A stretch of DNA of 64,000 nucleotides from an uncultured Bacilli bacterium (GCA_934155185.1 CAKPGT010000002.1:1-64000); one strand, 5' to 3'; positions 14,754-24,116 are shown, numbered from the stretch's first letter. Translations and numbers: made by a program. The notes: generated by a model from the letters alone, not told the origin.

Positions 14754-16119
14754 TTTTGAAAGTGAAATAATTACAAAATATAAATATGATAATGTTGGTA
14801 ATATTGGTAACATGTTATACAAAAAAATTTATGTTCTTAATACGTATAACTTTATTACTAAAGATATATATATAATTATAATAATGAAAATAGGCAATAT
14901 CAATTAACTAAATTTAACAATACTATTATTACTTATGATGAGATAGGTAATCCATTAACTATAGGGGATACAATCAACTTAACATGGATTAATGGTAGAG
15001 AACTGGAAACTTATAATGATGGTATTAACCTAATTTCATACAAATATAATTCTGATGGTATAAGAATAAGTAAAAAAGTAAATAACAATGAAACGAAATA
15101 TTACCTAGAGGATAATGACATAATATTTGAAAAAAAAGGTAATAATGTGTTATACTATTTACGTAATGATATAGATGATTTGTTTGGTTTTATGTATAAT
15201 GATGATTTATATTATTATATAAAAAATAATACGAAAGATATTATAGGTATATTGGATAGTAGTCATAATATAGTTGCTAAATATAAATATGATTCTTGGG
15301 GTAAAGTAATTTCTATAACAGATTGTAATGGTTATGATATATCAAATGATATTAATAATATAGCAAATATAAATCCATTTAGATACAGGAGTTATTATTA
15401 TGATTCAGAAACTAAATTATATTATTTGAATAGTAGATATTATAATCCAGAATGGAAAAGATTTATTAATCCGGATTCTTATGGGGAACAAATTGGTGGT
15501 AATATATTACTTCATAACATATATATTCTTTAAATAACCCTATTTTGTATAATGACGAAAGTGGTAATTTCCCAGGAGCTCTATCATTAGCTACAGGTGT
15601 ACTTTATGCTTTTGGGAAGGCTATGCTTAAGGCTGCTATATATGTAACTATTGGTGGTTTAGTTATAGGAGGATCTATTTCTGCTGGTAAAGCTATGGCA
15701 AATAGTAGAAGTAAATCAAAGACAAAAAAGAAAACGAAAAGTAAAACAAAAACAAAAACTGCTGTAGCTGCAAAAGTAAAAACTAGTACAAAAAATCTTC
15801 GTATAATAATAAACCATGTACAGAGGCCTATTTTACACAAGATATTAGAGATGTTGTACGCGGTGAAAGATTAACAATTGAAAAAACAATTGCAAGAGTT
15901 AATGCTAAGGGAAATGTTATGTGTGACAGTTATTGGCCTGCCAAGAAAGTTGCTACTGATTTATCAACAAATCCAATGTGCGAAATAAATAAAATTCAAC
16001 GTAAAGGATATAAGTATTTCTATCATTTTCATCTAAATAGAGATACTTATAAGGATGTACATATATTCTTTGAAGGTGTACCATTAGATTTCTTTGAAGG
16101 AAAGGGGAATTGTAGATGA
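14752..16119 (+). pseudogene. RHS/YD-repeat polymorphic toxin, C-terminal remnant with frameshifts
   Basis: Concatenating frames recovers the 3' part of an RHS toxin gene. YD-repeat-like sequence (TKYKYDNVGN, TYDEIGNPLTI, SYKYNSDGIRISKKV, KYKYDSWGKV) leads to the RHS core NPFRYRSYYYDSETKLYYLN and SRYYNPEWKRFINPD, then YSLNNPILYNDESGNFPG. Frame breaks lie near 14865, 15533 and 15790 (an A-run). After the core come a hydrophobic Ala/Gly segment, a Lys/Thr-rich linker and a variable tip of about 100 residues (CTEAYFTQDIRDVV, DSYWPAKKVATDL, YFYHFHLNRDTY, VHIFFEG) with clustered His residues, probably the toxin domain. The toxin family is not recognised. The upstream secretion and shell parts are missing. 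The stop overlaps the next gene by 4 bases. Confidence 0.82.
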
Positions 16120-16844
16120 GAATAAGAGGTAAAGTGGATGGTGACTTATACAAGAAGTTAATGAGTTATATTGTTTCAAAAAGTGATGTTTTGTCAGTAT
16201 CAGTTAGACTTGATTATGATAGGAAAATTGCTAATAAAGTTATAAATATTATTATGTCTAGTAATGGATATACTGTTAATGATATTGTAAATAATTTTTC
16301 TAAAGAATATATAGAAAAAATAGCTGAAAAAAACAAGAAAAATAAATTAATTTTCGATGAAGAATATATTTGTAATGAAAAGCAATGTGTAATAAAACAT
16401 ATTCAAAATTTTTCAGAGGAGTACAGGAAAAAACTTATATACGACAGAAGAAAAAATCATATAAAAAGTATAATTTATTGGATGGTTTATGAATATAAAA
16501 CAACTAATTGGTTACACAAATTTAAAACCAATATCATTTATAAGTCGTGCAAGGATCCATCTTATACCACTTATTATCTTAATTTGACAGTGGATTTAAT
16601 AAACGATATTCTTAGTAGGAATTCATTTAATGATTGGAATTTTCCTTTTTCAGTCGAAGATATTGCACTTTTTAAAAATAAACAATGTTTATTATGCTCT
16701 GAGACACATGAAAATGTATGGGATATATATTGCAAGGATGAAAATGAATATAAGTATTTTAAATCTATTGGTATTAAATTCAATGACCCGAGATATATAT
16801 TAGAAGGGAAAAAAGGATTACCTTACGATAATTATTATATCTAA
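16116..16844 (+). CDS. Putative immunity protein for the RHS toxin
   Basis: A 242-residue soluble protein beginning ATGA over the RHS stop codon, the classic position of a toxin's immunity gene. The family is not named by any motif I know. Conserved points shared with the protein at 29023 are an aromatic WMVYEYKTTNWLHKF helix, the NDWNFPFSVEDIALF motif, and a terminal CKDENEYKYFKSIGIKFND block. The gene is uninterrupted although its toxin is frameshifted, which would be expected if immunity remains useful against neighbours. Cognate specificity is inferred from position only. Confidence 0.72.
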   Translation: MRIRGKVDGDLYKKLMSYIVSKSDVLSVSVRLDYDRKIANKVINIIMSSNGYTVNDIVNNFSKEYIEKIAEKNKKNKLIFDEEYICNEKQCVIKHIQNFSEEYRKKLIYDRRKNHIKSIIYWMVYEYKTTNWLHKFKTNIIYKSCKDPSYTTYYLNLTVDLINDILSRNSFNDWNFPFSVEDIALFKNKQCLLCSETHENVWDIYCKDENEYKYFKSIGIKFNDPRYILEGKKGLPYDNYYI

Positions 16845-16940
16845 TTATATTTCAGATTTGTTAGTTTTAGATTAATGCAAAAGATATTTTGGTTTATTAT
16901 CATTATGTCTTTTAATATTATTTGAGAAGGAGACTTTAAG

Positions 16941-17087
16941 ATAGATTTTATAGTAAAATATTGGATTAAAATACTATTAACATCCATTACGTCAGGTATC
17001 TTGTATATTTTTAAACAATATATAGGATTAAAAAATGGAATGACCGCGCTTTTAAGAAATGAAATTATTAGAATATATGATAGGTAA
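16941..17087 (+). pseudogene. Phage holin-like small membrane protein, relic
   Basis: After a good ribosome site (GAAGGAG at 16926-16932) an open frame of 48 codons starts with ATA instead of ATG and reads DFIVKYWIKILLTSITSGIL, then LKNGMTALLRNEIIRIYDR. This resembles the N-terminal two-thirds of short phage holin-like proteins found at the end of prophages and mobile elements (KYWLEVL... LLRDRIIxxYNxY). It has lost a start codon and is cut short just before attachment-site copy 3. Other bases between 16845 and 17106 show no gene. Confidence 0.5.
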
Positions 17088-17106
17088 GAAGAGCTTGGGC
17101 TTTGTC

Positions 17107-17153
17107 CATGCGGTTCAGGATGTGAGTATAAACAATGTTGTGGTAAATAGCTT
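17107..17153 (+). repeat. Attachment-site copy 3 (distal secA 3' end)
   Basis: Reads CPCGSGCEYKQCCGK and stop, a diverged SecA tail. It shares 29 identical bases with copy 1. It marks the far end of the second unit, 2776 bases after copy 2. Confidence 0.75.
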
Positions 17154-17331
17154 ATAAAATAAGTAAATATTTAAGATCCAAAAATTATTAAGTTGGTTCA
17201 GGTTTCAGAACTTATCTATAAAATAGTTAAAAATTGTTGTAAAATAAAGGCGTGAGCAAAAAATCATATGTTGACACCTTTTAAAATTTAGTGGAAAATA
17301 TGTACAATAAAGTTGTTACTAATTTTAAAAG

Positions 17332-17481
17332 ATGTCTACTGAAAGATTAAAAGAATATATGATTAAAGATTTCACTATAGATGATGAAAGAATTAAAGCC
17401 AATGGTGGAGGTAATTGTTGGAAAGAATTGCTAGATAGAATTATTGATATAAGATCATTTGAAAAAGTATTATATAGGTAA
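17332..17481 (+). pseudogene. RhuM-family fragment
   Basis: A 49-codon ORF reading STERLKEYMIKDFTIDDERI, then GNCWKELLDRIIDIRSFEKV. This resembles the middle of RhuM-like proteins (GFxxDDERLK ... LLxRIRDIRxSE), common on mobile elements, but the rest of the gene (usually over 300 residues) is absent. The 180 bases before it (17151-17331) hold nothing recognisable. It lies beyond the last attachment copy, so mobile-element debris extends past that point. Confidence 0.5.
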
Positions 17482-17619
17482 GCTTTTGATTTATACGTAA
17501 ATATGAGTTACATACTGAGTAGTTTTGCGCTATATTTTCGTGAAACATTTTACTTTTTTCTCCAAAAATGGTATATTACTACTGCAGTAAATAAAATATC
17601 TATTTTTTAGGGGGAGAAT

Positions 17620-18609
17620 ATGGAAAAAGTAAAAGCTATGAGGTACTCAAATTTTAAAGAGGCAATTCATCCTTTATTATTAAGGGTTTTAACCGCTAAA
17701 GTAACAGGCAAATTAAATTTAGAAGGTAAATTTCCTAAAGATGGAAATTATTTAATTGTTGCAAACCATTTTTGTATTGAAGATATTCCAACTTTAGGTC
17801 AAGCTGTAAATGAGCATTTTTACTTATTAGTTAGTGATGAAGATAAAAATACAATTGATGGTTTAGGCTTAACGCTAAATGGTACAGAATGGGTTCACAG
17901 ATTAGATAAAAATAGTAGAAAGATTTCTAGTAATAATGCTGAAGCAATTTTAAAACAAAAAAAGAACTTTGCTATGTATCCAGAGGCTACTTGGAATTTA
18001 TCGCCTAACTTACTTATGTTGCATATGAATTATGGATGTATTAGAATCGCTTTAAACTCTAATGTCCCAATCATTCCAGTTGTTACATTATTTAATAAAG
18101 AAAGTAGGCACACGATTATAGGCGAGCCTTTTTATCCAACCTCAAATTTAGTTGATTCTATAAATAAATTAAGAGATATTATGGCTTCTATGATATATGA
18201 GGAAATGCTTAAAGAAAATGAAATGGAATATAAAAAAGGAAATACAAATATACGTCATAAAGTAATAGATGGTAAAGATTATTACTATGAAGAAAGAAAA
18301 ACACTTGATTCAAATTATTGGAATAATAATATAGATTCAAGATATGAGGCTTATAAAAGAGCGCGAGAGGATAAAAGCGGAGTAAGGGAATTTGAATCAC
18401 AATTTATCTTCACTCCAAAAACTGATGATTATAATTTCTTTCAAACATTTAACAGTGTGATAAGAAAAGATGGGGATAAAGTTTATATTAAAAGAATTTC
18501 ATCTGAAAAAAATGGATACTACGAGCCTTTTACAAAGTATTCTGATTTTGATGAAATGTTTGGATATGGTTATAATGAAAAGGTTTTAAAAAACAATATA
18601 AGCAAATAA
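17620..18609 (+). CDS. PlsC-like lysophospholipid acyltransferase family protein
   Basis: A 329-residue protein whose first 200 residues form an LPLAT domain: acceptor motif NHFCIED (HX4D, about residues 49-54), then a region near EWVHRLDKNSRK, the YPEATWN block (counterpart of FPEGT) and VPIIPVV. It should transfer acyl groups to a glycerophosphate or similar acceptor at the membrane. Residues 200-329 are an extra, charged, Tyr-rich extension of unknown role, so substrate assignment as phosphatidic-acid synthesis is uncertain. There is a GGGGGAG ribosome site and a terminator directly after. It lies in accessory territory between the secA island and prfB. Confidence 0.78.
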   Translation: MEKVKAMRYSNFKEAIHPLLLRVLTAKVTGKLNLEGKFPKDGNYLIVANHFCIEDIPTLGQAVNEHFYLLVSDEDKNTIDGLGLTLNGTEWVHRLDKNSRKISSNNAEAILKQKKNFAMYPEATWNLSPNLLMLHMNYGCIRIALNSNVPIIPVVTLFNKESRHTIIGEPFYPTSNLVDSINKLRDIMASMIYEEMLKENEMEYKKGNTNIRHKVIDGKDYYYEERKTLDSNYWNNNIDSRYEAYKRAREDKSGVREFESQFIFTPKTDDYNFFQTFNSVIRKDGDKVYIKRISSEKNGYYEPFTKYSDFDEMFGYGYNEKVLKNNISK

Positions 18610-18610
18610 G

Positions 18611-18640
18611 GGTTATCGTTATTGATAACTTTTATTTTTT
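18611..18640 (+). terminator. Intrinsic terminator after the acyltransferase gene
   Basis: GTTATC gttatt GATAAC followed by TTTTATTTTTT. Confidence 0.75.
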
Positions 18641-18683
18641 ATGTTAATCTTATAGTAGTGTAGTAAATAGTAGTGGAGGAATT

Positions 18684-20486
18684 ATGAATCTTATTTTACC
18701 AACTTATTCTATATTTTTACTTATTATTTTAAATTTTGCTTTTTTTACCAAAAAAAGATTAAGAAGTGATGAAACAAAAACATACTCTATTCTTATAATT
18801 TTAAGTACTTTTAATATTATTTTTAATACAATTGGAATTTCATTAGGATATTTTGACGGCGTTTCTGATTTTTTATATGCTTTAAATCATTTTGATTTAC
18901 CACTTTACTTTTGGTGGTCTTCAATGATGTACGTATACTTATTGTATGTTTACATGAATACCGGTCAGAAAAGAAGATCATATTTTAAAATTAAAAAAAT
19001 TATTTTAATCTTAAATATATTTATAACCATTTTAACGATTTTTTTACCATTTCAAATTGTTATAACGAAAAAAGCTGGTTATGCAATCGGACCATGTGTA
19101 AATTTAGTATATTTAGTATCAGGAATTTACTTAGTACTATCCTTTATTACTTCTATTTTACTAATTACTAAAAAGCAGTTTAGAAAAATAATACCACTGT
19201 TTTCTTTGATAATTTTAGGCATGATAGCGACAGTAATTCAAAAGAGTATACCATCATTAATAATTATTCCATCAGTTGCAGTTTTAGTAGAGTTTATTAT
19301 GTATTTTACAATAGAAAATCCGGATTTAAAAATGGTAAATGAATTATTAAGAAACAAGGAATTAGTTGAAAAACAGATGGAAGATAAATCTAGATTTTTA
19401 TTTGAAGTAACTCAAGATATTAAAACTCCAACAAAAAATATTTTTACATTGTCAGACAATTTTGATGAATTCTATGAAAAAGATAAAAAGGATGCTATAA
19501 AAATTATTAGAAATAATGCAAATTCCGTATTATTTAAAATTAATAATATACTTGATATATCATCGATGGATGCTAGTAAAATAAAAATATTTAATAATGA
19601 GTATAATGTTTATACTTTGTTTGAGACGGTAGAGAGTATTACAAAAAACTTAAATAAAAACAAAAATATAGATGTAAAATTTTTTATAAACTCTAATATA
19701 CCGACCATATTATATGGTGATGAAGTAAGACTAAAACAAATTTTAATATCGGTTTTGTCTAATAGTATAAGTAGTACTACAAAAGGATTTATAATTGTAA
19801 GTGCTAGTGCAATAGTAAGATATGATGTTACAAGGCTGATTATAAAAATAGAAGATTCAGGATGTGGAATGAGTATAGATGAAGTAAACACTATTTTAGA
19901 TGATAATAGAGAACTTACTAAGGAAGAAATACAAAAACTTGATGAACTTGATATGGATTTAGTAGCAACTATCAAATCAATAAAATTATTGGGAGGGAGT
20001 TTTAATATAAGAAGTGAAGAAAATAAAGGCTCGACATTTACAATTGTAATAGATCAAAAGTGTAATATAGAAAAAAAATCAGATATAATGCAGGATATTG
20101 AAAAATATTCATCAGATGTATTTGGAAGGAAAAGAGTACTTGTAGTTGATGATGATAAGGAAGAATTATTTAAAATTTCTGACATATTATCAAATTATAA
20201 CGTTGATATTAATACTACTATGTCTGGTAAAGACTGTGTATATAGAGTTCGAGCTGGAGAAATCTATAATTTAATAATAATAGATGATGAACTTAAAAAT
20301 GAGTCAGCATTAGGAACACTAGAAGAATTAACCAAAATTAAAAAGTTCAATTCTAAAGTTATTGTTATGTTGGCTAAAAATAAAGAACATTTTAAAAAAT
20401 ATTACATAAAAGATGGGTTTACAGATGTAATATTAAAAGAAAATCTAATAGATGAATTAAAAGAAAAAGCAGACTTAAATTTATAA
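18684..20486 (+). CDS. Membrane hybrid histidine-kinase-like protein lacking the H-box His
   Basis: A 600-residue protein: about seven N-terminal hydrophobic helices (residues 5-210) without a large extracellular loop, a dimerisation region, a HATPase domain (about 330-455) and a C-terminal receiver (about 473-600). The H-box reads FLFEVTQDIKTP, so Gln244 stands where the phosphoacceptor His of FxxxxSHEIRTP is expected. The ATPase keeps an N-box Asn (VLSNSIS) and the G1 motif EDSGCGMS; the second glycine box is weak. The receiver keeps VVDDD and the acceptor-type Asp in LIIIDDEL. It may be a pseudokinase acting as scaffold, phosphatase or allosteric partner. No separate response regulator is adjacent. 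Ribosome site GGAGG. Confidence 0.8.
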   Translation: MNLILPTYSIFLLIILNFAFFTKKRLRSDETKTYSILIILSTFNIIFNTIGISLGYFDGVSDFLYALNHFDLPLYFWWSSMMYVYLLYVYMNTGQKRRSYFKIKKIILILNIFITILTIFLPFQIVITKKAGYAIGPCVNLVYLVSGIYLVLSFITSILLITKKQFRKIIPLFSLIILGMIATVIQKSIPSLIIIPSVAVLVEFIMYFTIENPDLKMVNELLRNKELVEKQMEDKSRFLFEVTQDIKTPTKNIFTLSDNFDEFYEKDKKDAIKIIRNNANSVLFKINNILDISSMDASKIKIFNNEYNVYTLFETVESITKNLNKNKNIDVKFFINSNIPTILYGDEVRLKQILISVLSNSISSTTKGFIIVSASAIVRYDVTRLIIKIEDSGCGMSIDEVNTILDDNRELTKEEIQKLDELDMDLVATIKSIKLLGGSFNIRSEENKGSTFTIVIDQKCNIEKKSDIMQDIEKYSSDVFGRKRVLVVDDDKEELFKISDILSNYNVDINTTMSGKDCVYRVRAGEIYNLIIIDDELKNESALGTLEELTKIKKFNSKVIVMLAKNKEHFKKYYIKDGFTDVILKENLIDELKEKADLNL

Positions 20487-20532
20487 AAATGCTTTAAATC
20501 ACACGATATTTATGTTTATATTATAAGAACTC

Positions 20533-20574
20533 AAAAAGCGCATATAGGTGAAAAAGAATATCTTGCAGCTTTTT
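20533..20574 (+). terminator. Probable terminator after the hybrid kinase gene
   Basis: AAAAAGC-GCA (20533-20542) pairs with TGC-A-GCTTTTT (20564-20574) over a larger loop and ends in a T-run. Confidence 0.5.
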
Positions 20575-20657
20575 TATGTAATTACTTTAATTTAGTTTAT
20601 GGCTAGGTGAAATATAAAGATATTAAAATTTTAGAAAGTGATGAAAAGAGGAATATA

Positions 20658-21140
20658 ATGAAAGATATTAAATTAAAAGATGAAAATGGAAAATTTAGAT
20701 TAAGAGTAAGTGGGATGCTAATAAAAAATAATAAACTTCTAGTACATGAGACACAAAAATTTAAAGGATATTGTTTGCCAGGCGGACATGTTGAAGTAGG
20801 TGAAAGTACAAAGCAGGCTATATTAAGAGAAATGAAAGAAGAATTAAATATAGATGTAGAAATAATTGATTTATTTTGTATTAATGAAAATATATATAAT
20901 GTTGATGAGACAACTAGTCAAGAAATCAATTATTATTATAATTTAAAATGTTTAACTCCTTTATCTGATGCACCTTTTTCTGTTAAGGAAATAGATAAAG
21001 GTATAGAAAAAGAACATAAATTTGATTGGATAGATATTAGTGAGTTATGTGATAAAAATTTTAAACCAGATCATATGGCAAAAATAATTATGGAAAATAC
21101 TGAGACTAAAAATAATGTAGTTTTATCCGATAATAGATAA
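20658..21140 (+). CDS. NUDIX hydrolase
   Basis: A 160-residue NUDIX-fold pyrophosphohydrolase acting on a nucleoside-diphosphate-linked substrate. The Nudix box is complete from GGHVEVGE through the REMKEELNI helix, with the Glu residues that bind magnesium. An EHKFDWIDISEL segment follows, as in many NUDIX proteins of unknown specificity. The ATG at 20658 is chosen because AGAGG lies 5 bases before it; an upstream GTG in frame at 20607 has no ribosome site and would add 17 residues before the domain. No partner gene indicates the substrate. Confidence 0.82.
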   Translation: MKDIKLKDENGKFRLRVSGMLIKNNKLLVHETQKFKGYCLPGGHVEVGESTKQAILREMKEELNIDVEIIDLFCINENIYNVDETTSQEINYYYNLKCLTPLSDAPFSVKEIDKGIEKEHKFDWIDISELCDKNFKPDHMAKIIMENTETKNNVVLSDNR

Positions 21141-21173
21141 TATGAAATATGTGGTATATTATTTTTAATAACG

Positions 21174-21194
21174 TCTCTTAGTAGTACTAAGAGA
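21174..21194. repeat. Perfect 8-bp inverted repeat
   Basis: TCTCTTAG tagta CTAAGAGA, 34 bases after the NUDIX stop. No T-run follows. It may be a factor-dependent terminator or an operator for the ABC gene. The remaining bases 21195-21364 hold no recognisable gene. Confidence 0.35.
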
Positions 21195-21364
21195 AGCTAA
21201 CTGAAAAACTATTAAAAATTTTGATTAAATAAGAAAAAAGAAAAACAATATAGTAAAATCATTGAAAAATAGAAATAAAACAAGTGATAGTGCATAAAAC
21301 ATTGTATATTACCAGTGACTCAGAGAACTATTATTACGAAAATAATAATAAATACTATATTATA

Positions 21365-21373
21365 TGTTATAAT
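21365..21373 (+). promoter_or_regulatory. Extended -10 promoter of the ABC exporter gene
   Basis: TGTTATAAT, with TATAAT at 21368-21373, 24 bases before the start codon. Confidence 0.5.
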
Positions 21374-21397
21374 TAGCTTGTTTGAGTGAGGTAGTAT

Positions 21398-23185
21398 ATG
21401 GAAAAAGTAAAGTTAGAGCAAAAAGAATCAAAAACACCCAATAGAAGTGTTTGGAAAAATTTAAAAGCAACTTATAAATATGCTAAGAACGGTAAAAAAT
21501 ATTTAATATTATTCTTAGTAGGAAACATAATAATGACTATTATTTCAATTATTATACCTATCATTATTGCAAAGAGATTAGTATTATTAACAAGCGGATT
21601 ATTTCAGAAACTTTTGGGACTTGTAGTTTTAGTATTTGTTATAGAAATATTAAGAAACATAACTAGATATTTTTCAGTACATTCATATCATAAGTTTTAT
21701 TATGATGTACGCCAAAATTTACAATTGGAACTAACGAGGGAAACATTAAAGATATCACAAAAGGATTTAAATACTAATTCTACAGGAATATTTATTGAAA
21801 GGATTAATAATGATACTGACAATTTAACTGATATTTTTGCAAATTTGATTGATTATATAACAAATATAATTGGTAGTTTAGGTATCTTAATAAGTATCTT
21901 TTTCATTAATATATATTTAGGTTTTTCTTATGTTTTATTAATTATAGTTATAGTTTTATATAATAAATTTGCAAGTAATATAAATTACAAAAAAAGAAAA
22001 GAATGGAAAAAAAGCAGAGAAAAAACAGGTGGCTTTATTTCTGAAATTGTAAGAGGTGCTAAAGATATTAAAATATTAGATGCTGAAGAATCTTTTTTAA
22101 GTAAAGCCAATCTTTATATGGAAGAAACTAATGATATTTCCCGAAAATACCAACACTCTAGATTAATTTTACGATTGGCTGGAGGTTCTTTAAGAGATGT
22201 CTGTGATTTATTAATAAGCCTATTAACTTGTTTCTTTCTTATTTATAACTTATTATCTATAGAATTAGCATTAATAATTATGAATTACCATTATAGAATT
22301 GTAGATACGGCTGATTGGATAGAACAGATATTTGAAATATTAAAACAATTTAATTTAGCTGCTAATCGTATTTTTGGTATATTAGAAGAAGGAGAATTTG
22401 AAAAAGAACACTTTGGTACACAAAAGCTTGAAAAATTTGAAGGAAATATTGAGTTTAAAAATGTTTGCTTTGAGTATGAAGAAAATATACCAATCATAAA
22501 AAATATGAATTTTAAAATAAATGCTAATGAAACCATTGGTTTTGTAGGACCATCTGGAGCAGGTAAAACAACTATTTTTAATTTAATAAGCGCTCTAGAA
22601 CTTGTTAACAAAGGAAGTATTGAATTTGATGGTATAGATATTAGTAAATTAGACAAATCAAGCATTCGTGGTAATTTGTCAGTAATTAGTCAGAGTGCCT
22701 ATATTTTTAATATGAGCATAATGGATAACTTAAAAGTGATAAAACAAAATGCTACAGAAAAAGAGATTAAAGAGGTTTGCCGCTTAGCGTGTCTAGATGA
22801 ATTTATAGAAAGCTTGCCAAACAAATATAATACAATTGTTGGCGAAGGCGGAGTAACTTTATCAGGCGGTCAAAGGCAAAGATTAGCTATTGCTAGAGCC
22901 TTATTATTAAAAACTGAAATATTGCTTTTTGATGAAGCTACAAGTGCTTTAGATAATGAAACACAAACAAAAATTCAAGAAGCTATTAGCAACTTAAAAG
23001 GTGAATATACGATTTTAATTATTGCTCATAGACTGTCAACTGTTATTGATGCGGATAGAATATTTGTTGTTAATGATGGTAAAATAGAAGCTTCTGGCAA
23101 TCATAAAGAACTGTTAAAAAGTAGCAAAACATACAAAAAATTGTATGAAAAAGATATAAATGAAAATAATAAAATAAATATATAA
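21398..23185 (+). CDS. ABC exporter, fused membrane and ATPase domains
   Basis: A 595-residue half-transporter: an N-terminal six-helix exporter domain (about 35-330) and a C-terminal nucleotide-binding domain (about 350-590). NBD motifs are intact: Walker A GPSGAGKTT, Q-loop VISQSAYIF, signature LSGGQRQRLAIARALLL, Walker B ILLFDEATSALD and H-loop IIAHRLST. It probably works as a homodimer exporting a lipid, drug or peptide. There is no N-terminal C39 peptidase domain, so it is not a leader-cleaving bacteriocin exporter. It is 15 kb from the RiPP locus, so a link is speculative. Start follows GTGAGG. Confidence 0.88.
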   Translation: MEKVKLEQKESKTPNRSVWKNLKATYKYAKNGKKYLILFLVGNIIMTIISIIIPIIIAKRLVLLTSGLFQKLLGLVVLVFVIEILRNITRYFSVHSYHKFYYDVRQNLQLELTRETLKISQKDLNTNSTGIFIERINNDTDNLTDIFANLIDYITNIIGSLGILISIFFINIYLGFSYVLLIIVIVLYNKFASNINYKKRKEWKKSREKTGGFISEIVRGAKDIKILDAEESFLSKANLYMEETNDISRKYQHSRLILRLAGGSLRDVCDLLISLLTCFFLIYNLLSIELALIIMNYHYRIVDTADWIEQIFEILKQFNLAANRIFGILEEGEFEKEHFGTQKLEKFEGNIEFKNVCFEYEENIPIIKNMNFKINANETIGFVGPSGAGKTTIFNLISALELVNKGSIEFDGIDISKLDKSSIRGNLSVISQSAYIFNMSIMDNLKVIKQNATEKEIKEVCRLACLDEFIESLPNKYNTIVGEGGVTLSGGQRQRLAIARALLLKTEILLFDEATSALDNETQTKIQEAISNLKGEYTILIIAHRLSTVIDADRIFVVNDGKIEASGNHKELLKSSKTYKKLYEKDINENNKINI

Positions 23186-23260
23186 CTAATCTATTTAATG
23201 ATTTAAAATATTACTTAAAATGCTTTATTATTAGCTGCATAACTAGGAGGAATAAATGAC

Positions 23261-24068
23261 ATGAACTATATAATATGGGTTATAATTTACTTAGTATTTG
23301 CAGTATTATTTGCTCAAGAATTTAAAAAAGTAAATAAAAACTCAAAAAACATATCAGCATTAACAGTCTTGTTAGAATTGATGAACGGCTATCTTTGCAC
23401 TTCTATTATCACCACTATTTAAATATAAATTCTCTACTAACATATATACATATGCCATAATATTCGTTGTTACTATACTGTATGCATTCACTGATAGACT
23501 TAATATAGAAGCAAGGTATGGTCTTAATCCATCTGTTTTTAGTATGCTTAAACAATTATCAACAGTATTTATGGTTATTTTTGGGTTAGTATTCTTAAAA
23601 GAAAAATGGGTATTTAAAAAAATAATAGGTGCTATCTTGATATTATTTTCTAATATAATGCTATCAATAAATAAGGATGGAAAGTTTGAATTTAATAAAT
23701 ATTTTATAATGTCATTCATATCAAACTTTCTTTTTGCTGTTGCTATGCTTATAAATGTTAATATATCTAATGAATTTAATATAGGAATCTATACGTTTTT
23801 AACAGTATTTGTTCCAGCAATGTTTATAAAGATAGGGACAAAACTTACTACAAAAGATCTTATTAATGAATTTAAAATTTATGATAAAAAAAGATTTTTA
23901 TTAGTAGGATTTTCATGGTGTGTTATGCTTATATCATCTGTTAAGGCTTATGAATATGGAAGCATATCAGTTGTTGCACCCTTACTAACTTTGACCAGTA
24001 TTTTAAATTCATTTTATGAATATTTCTTAGATAAAAACAAAAAAGATTTAATTTATAAACTAAAATAA
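23261..24068 (+). pseudogene. DMT/EamA-like transporter with a frameshift
   Basis: The 5' part (ATG 23261, AGGAGG ribosome site 10 bases before) encodes NYIIWVIIYLVFAVLFAQEF and more, then stops at about 23422. The remaining membrane helices continue in another frame from about 23390 to 24068 (FSTNIYTYAIIFVVTILYAF, later KQLSTVFMVIFGLVFLKEKW and a terminal SVVAPLLTLTSILNSFYEYF). Together they make a roughly 270-residue protein with eight or more helices, like EamA-type drug/metabolite transporters. One indel near 23380-23395 explains the split. It could be a genuine inactivation or an assembly error. Substrate unknown. Confidence 0.68.
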
Positions 24069-24116
24069 GTGCTATTATAATGGCAGGAGTAATTTTAATA
24101 AAAATTTAGTAACTAT

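Noticed and set aside
11829..17153. Interpreting the three CGSGK-type tails as independent SEC-C motif proteins
   Set aside because: Copies 2 and 3 lack any upstream open frame of useful length, and the DNA identity continues past the stop codon, which favours duplicated attachment sites.
19610..19975. 121-codon minus-strand frame inside the hybrid kinase gene
   Set aside because: Composition is the antisense Ser/Ile pattern, and the plus-strand frame shows clear ATPase motifs.
21398..23185. ABC exporter as dedicated exporter of the RiPP at 39124
   Set aside because: It has no leader-peptidase (C39) domain and is about 15 kb away with unrelated genes in between.
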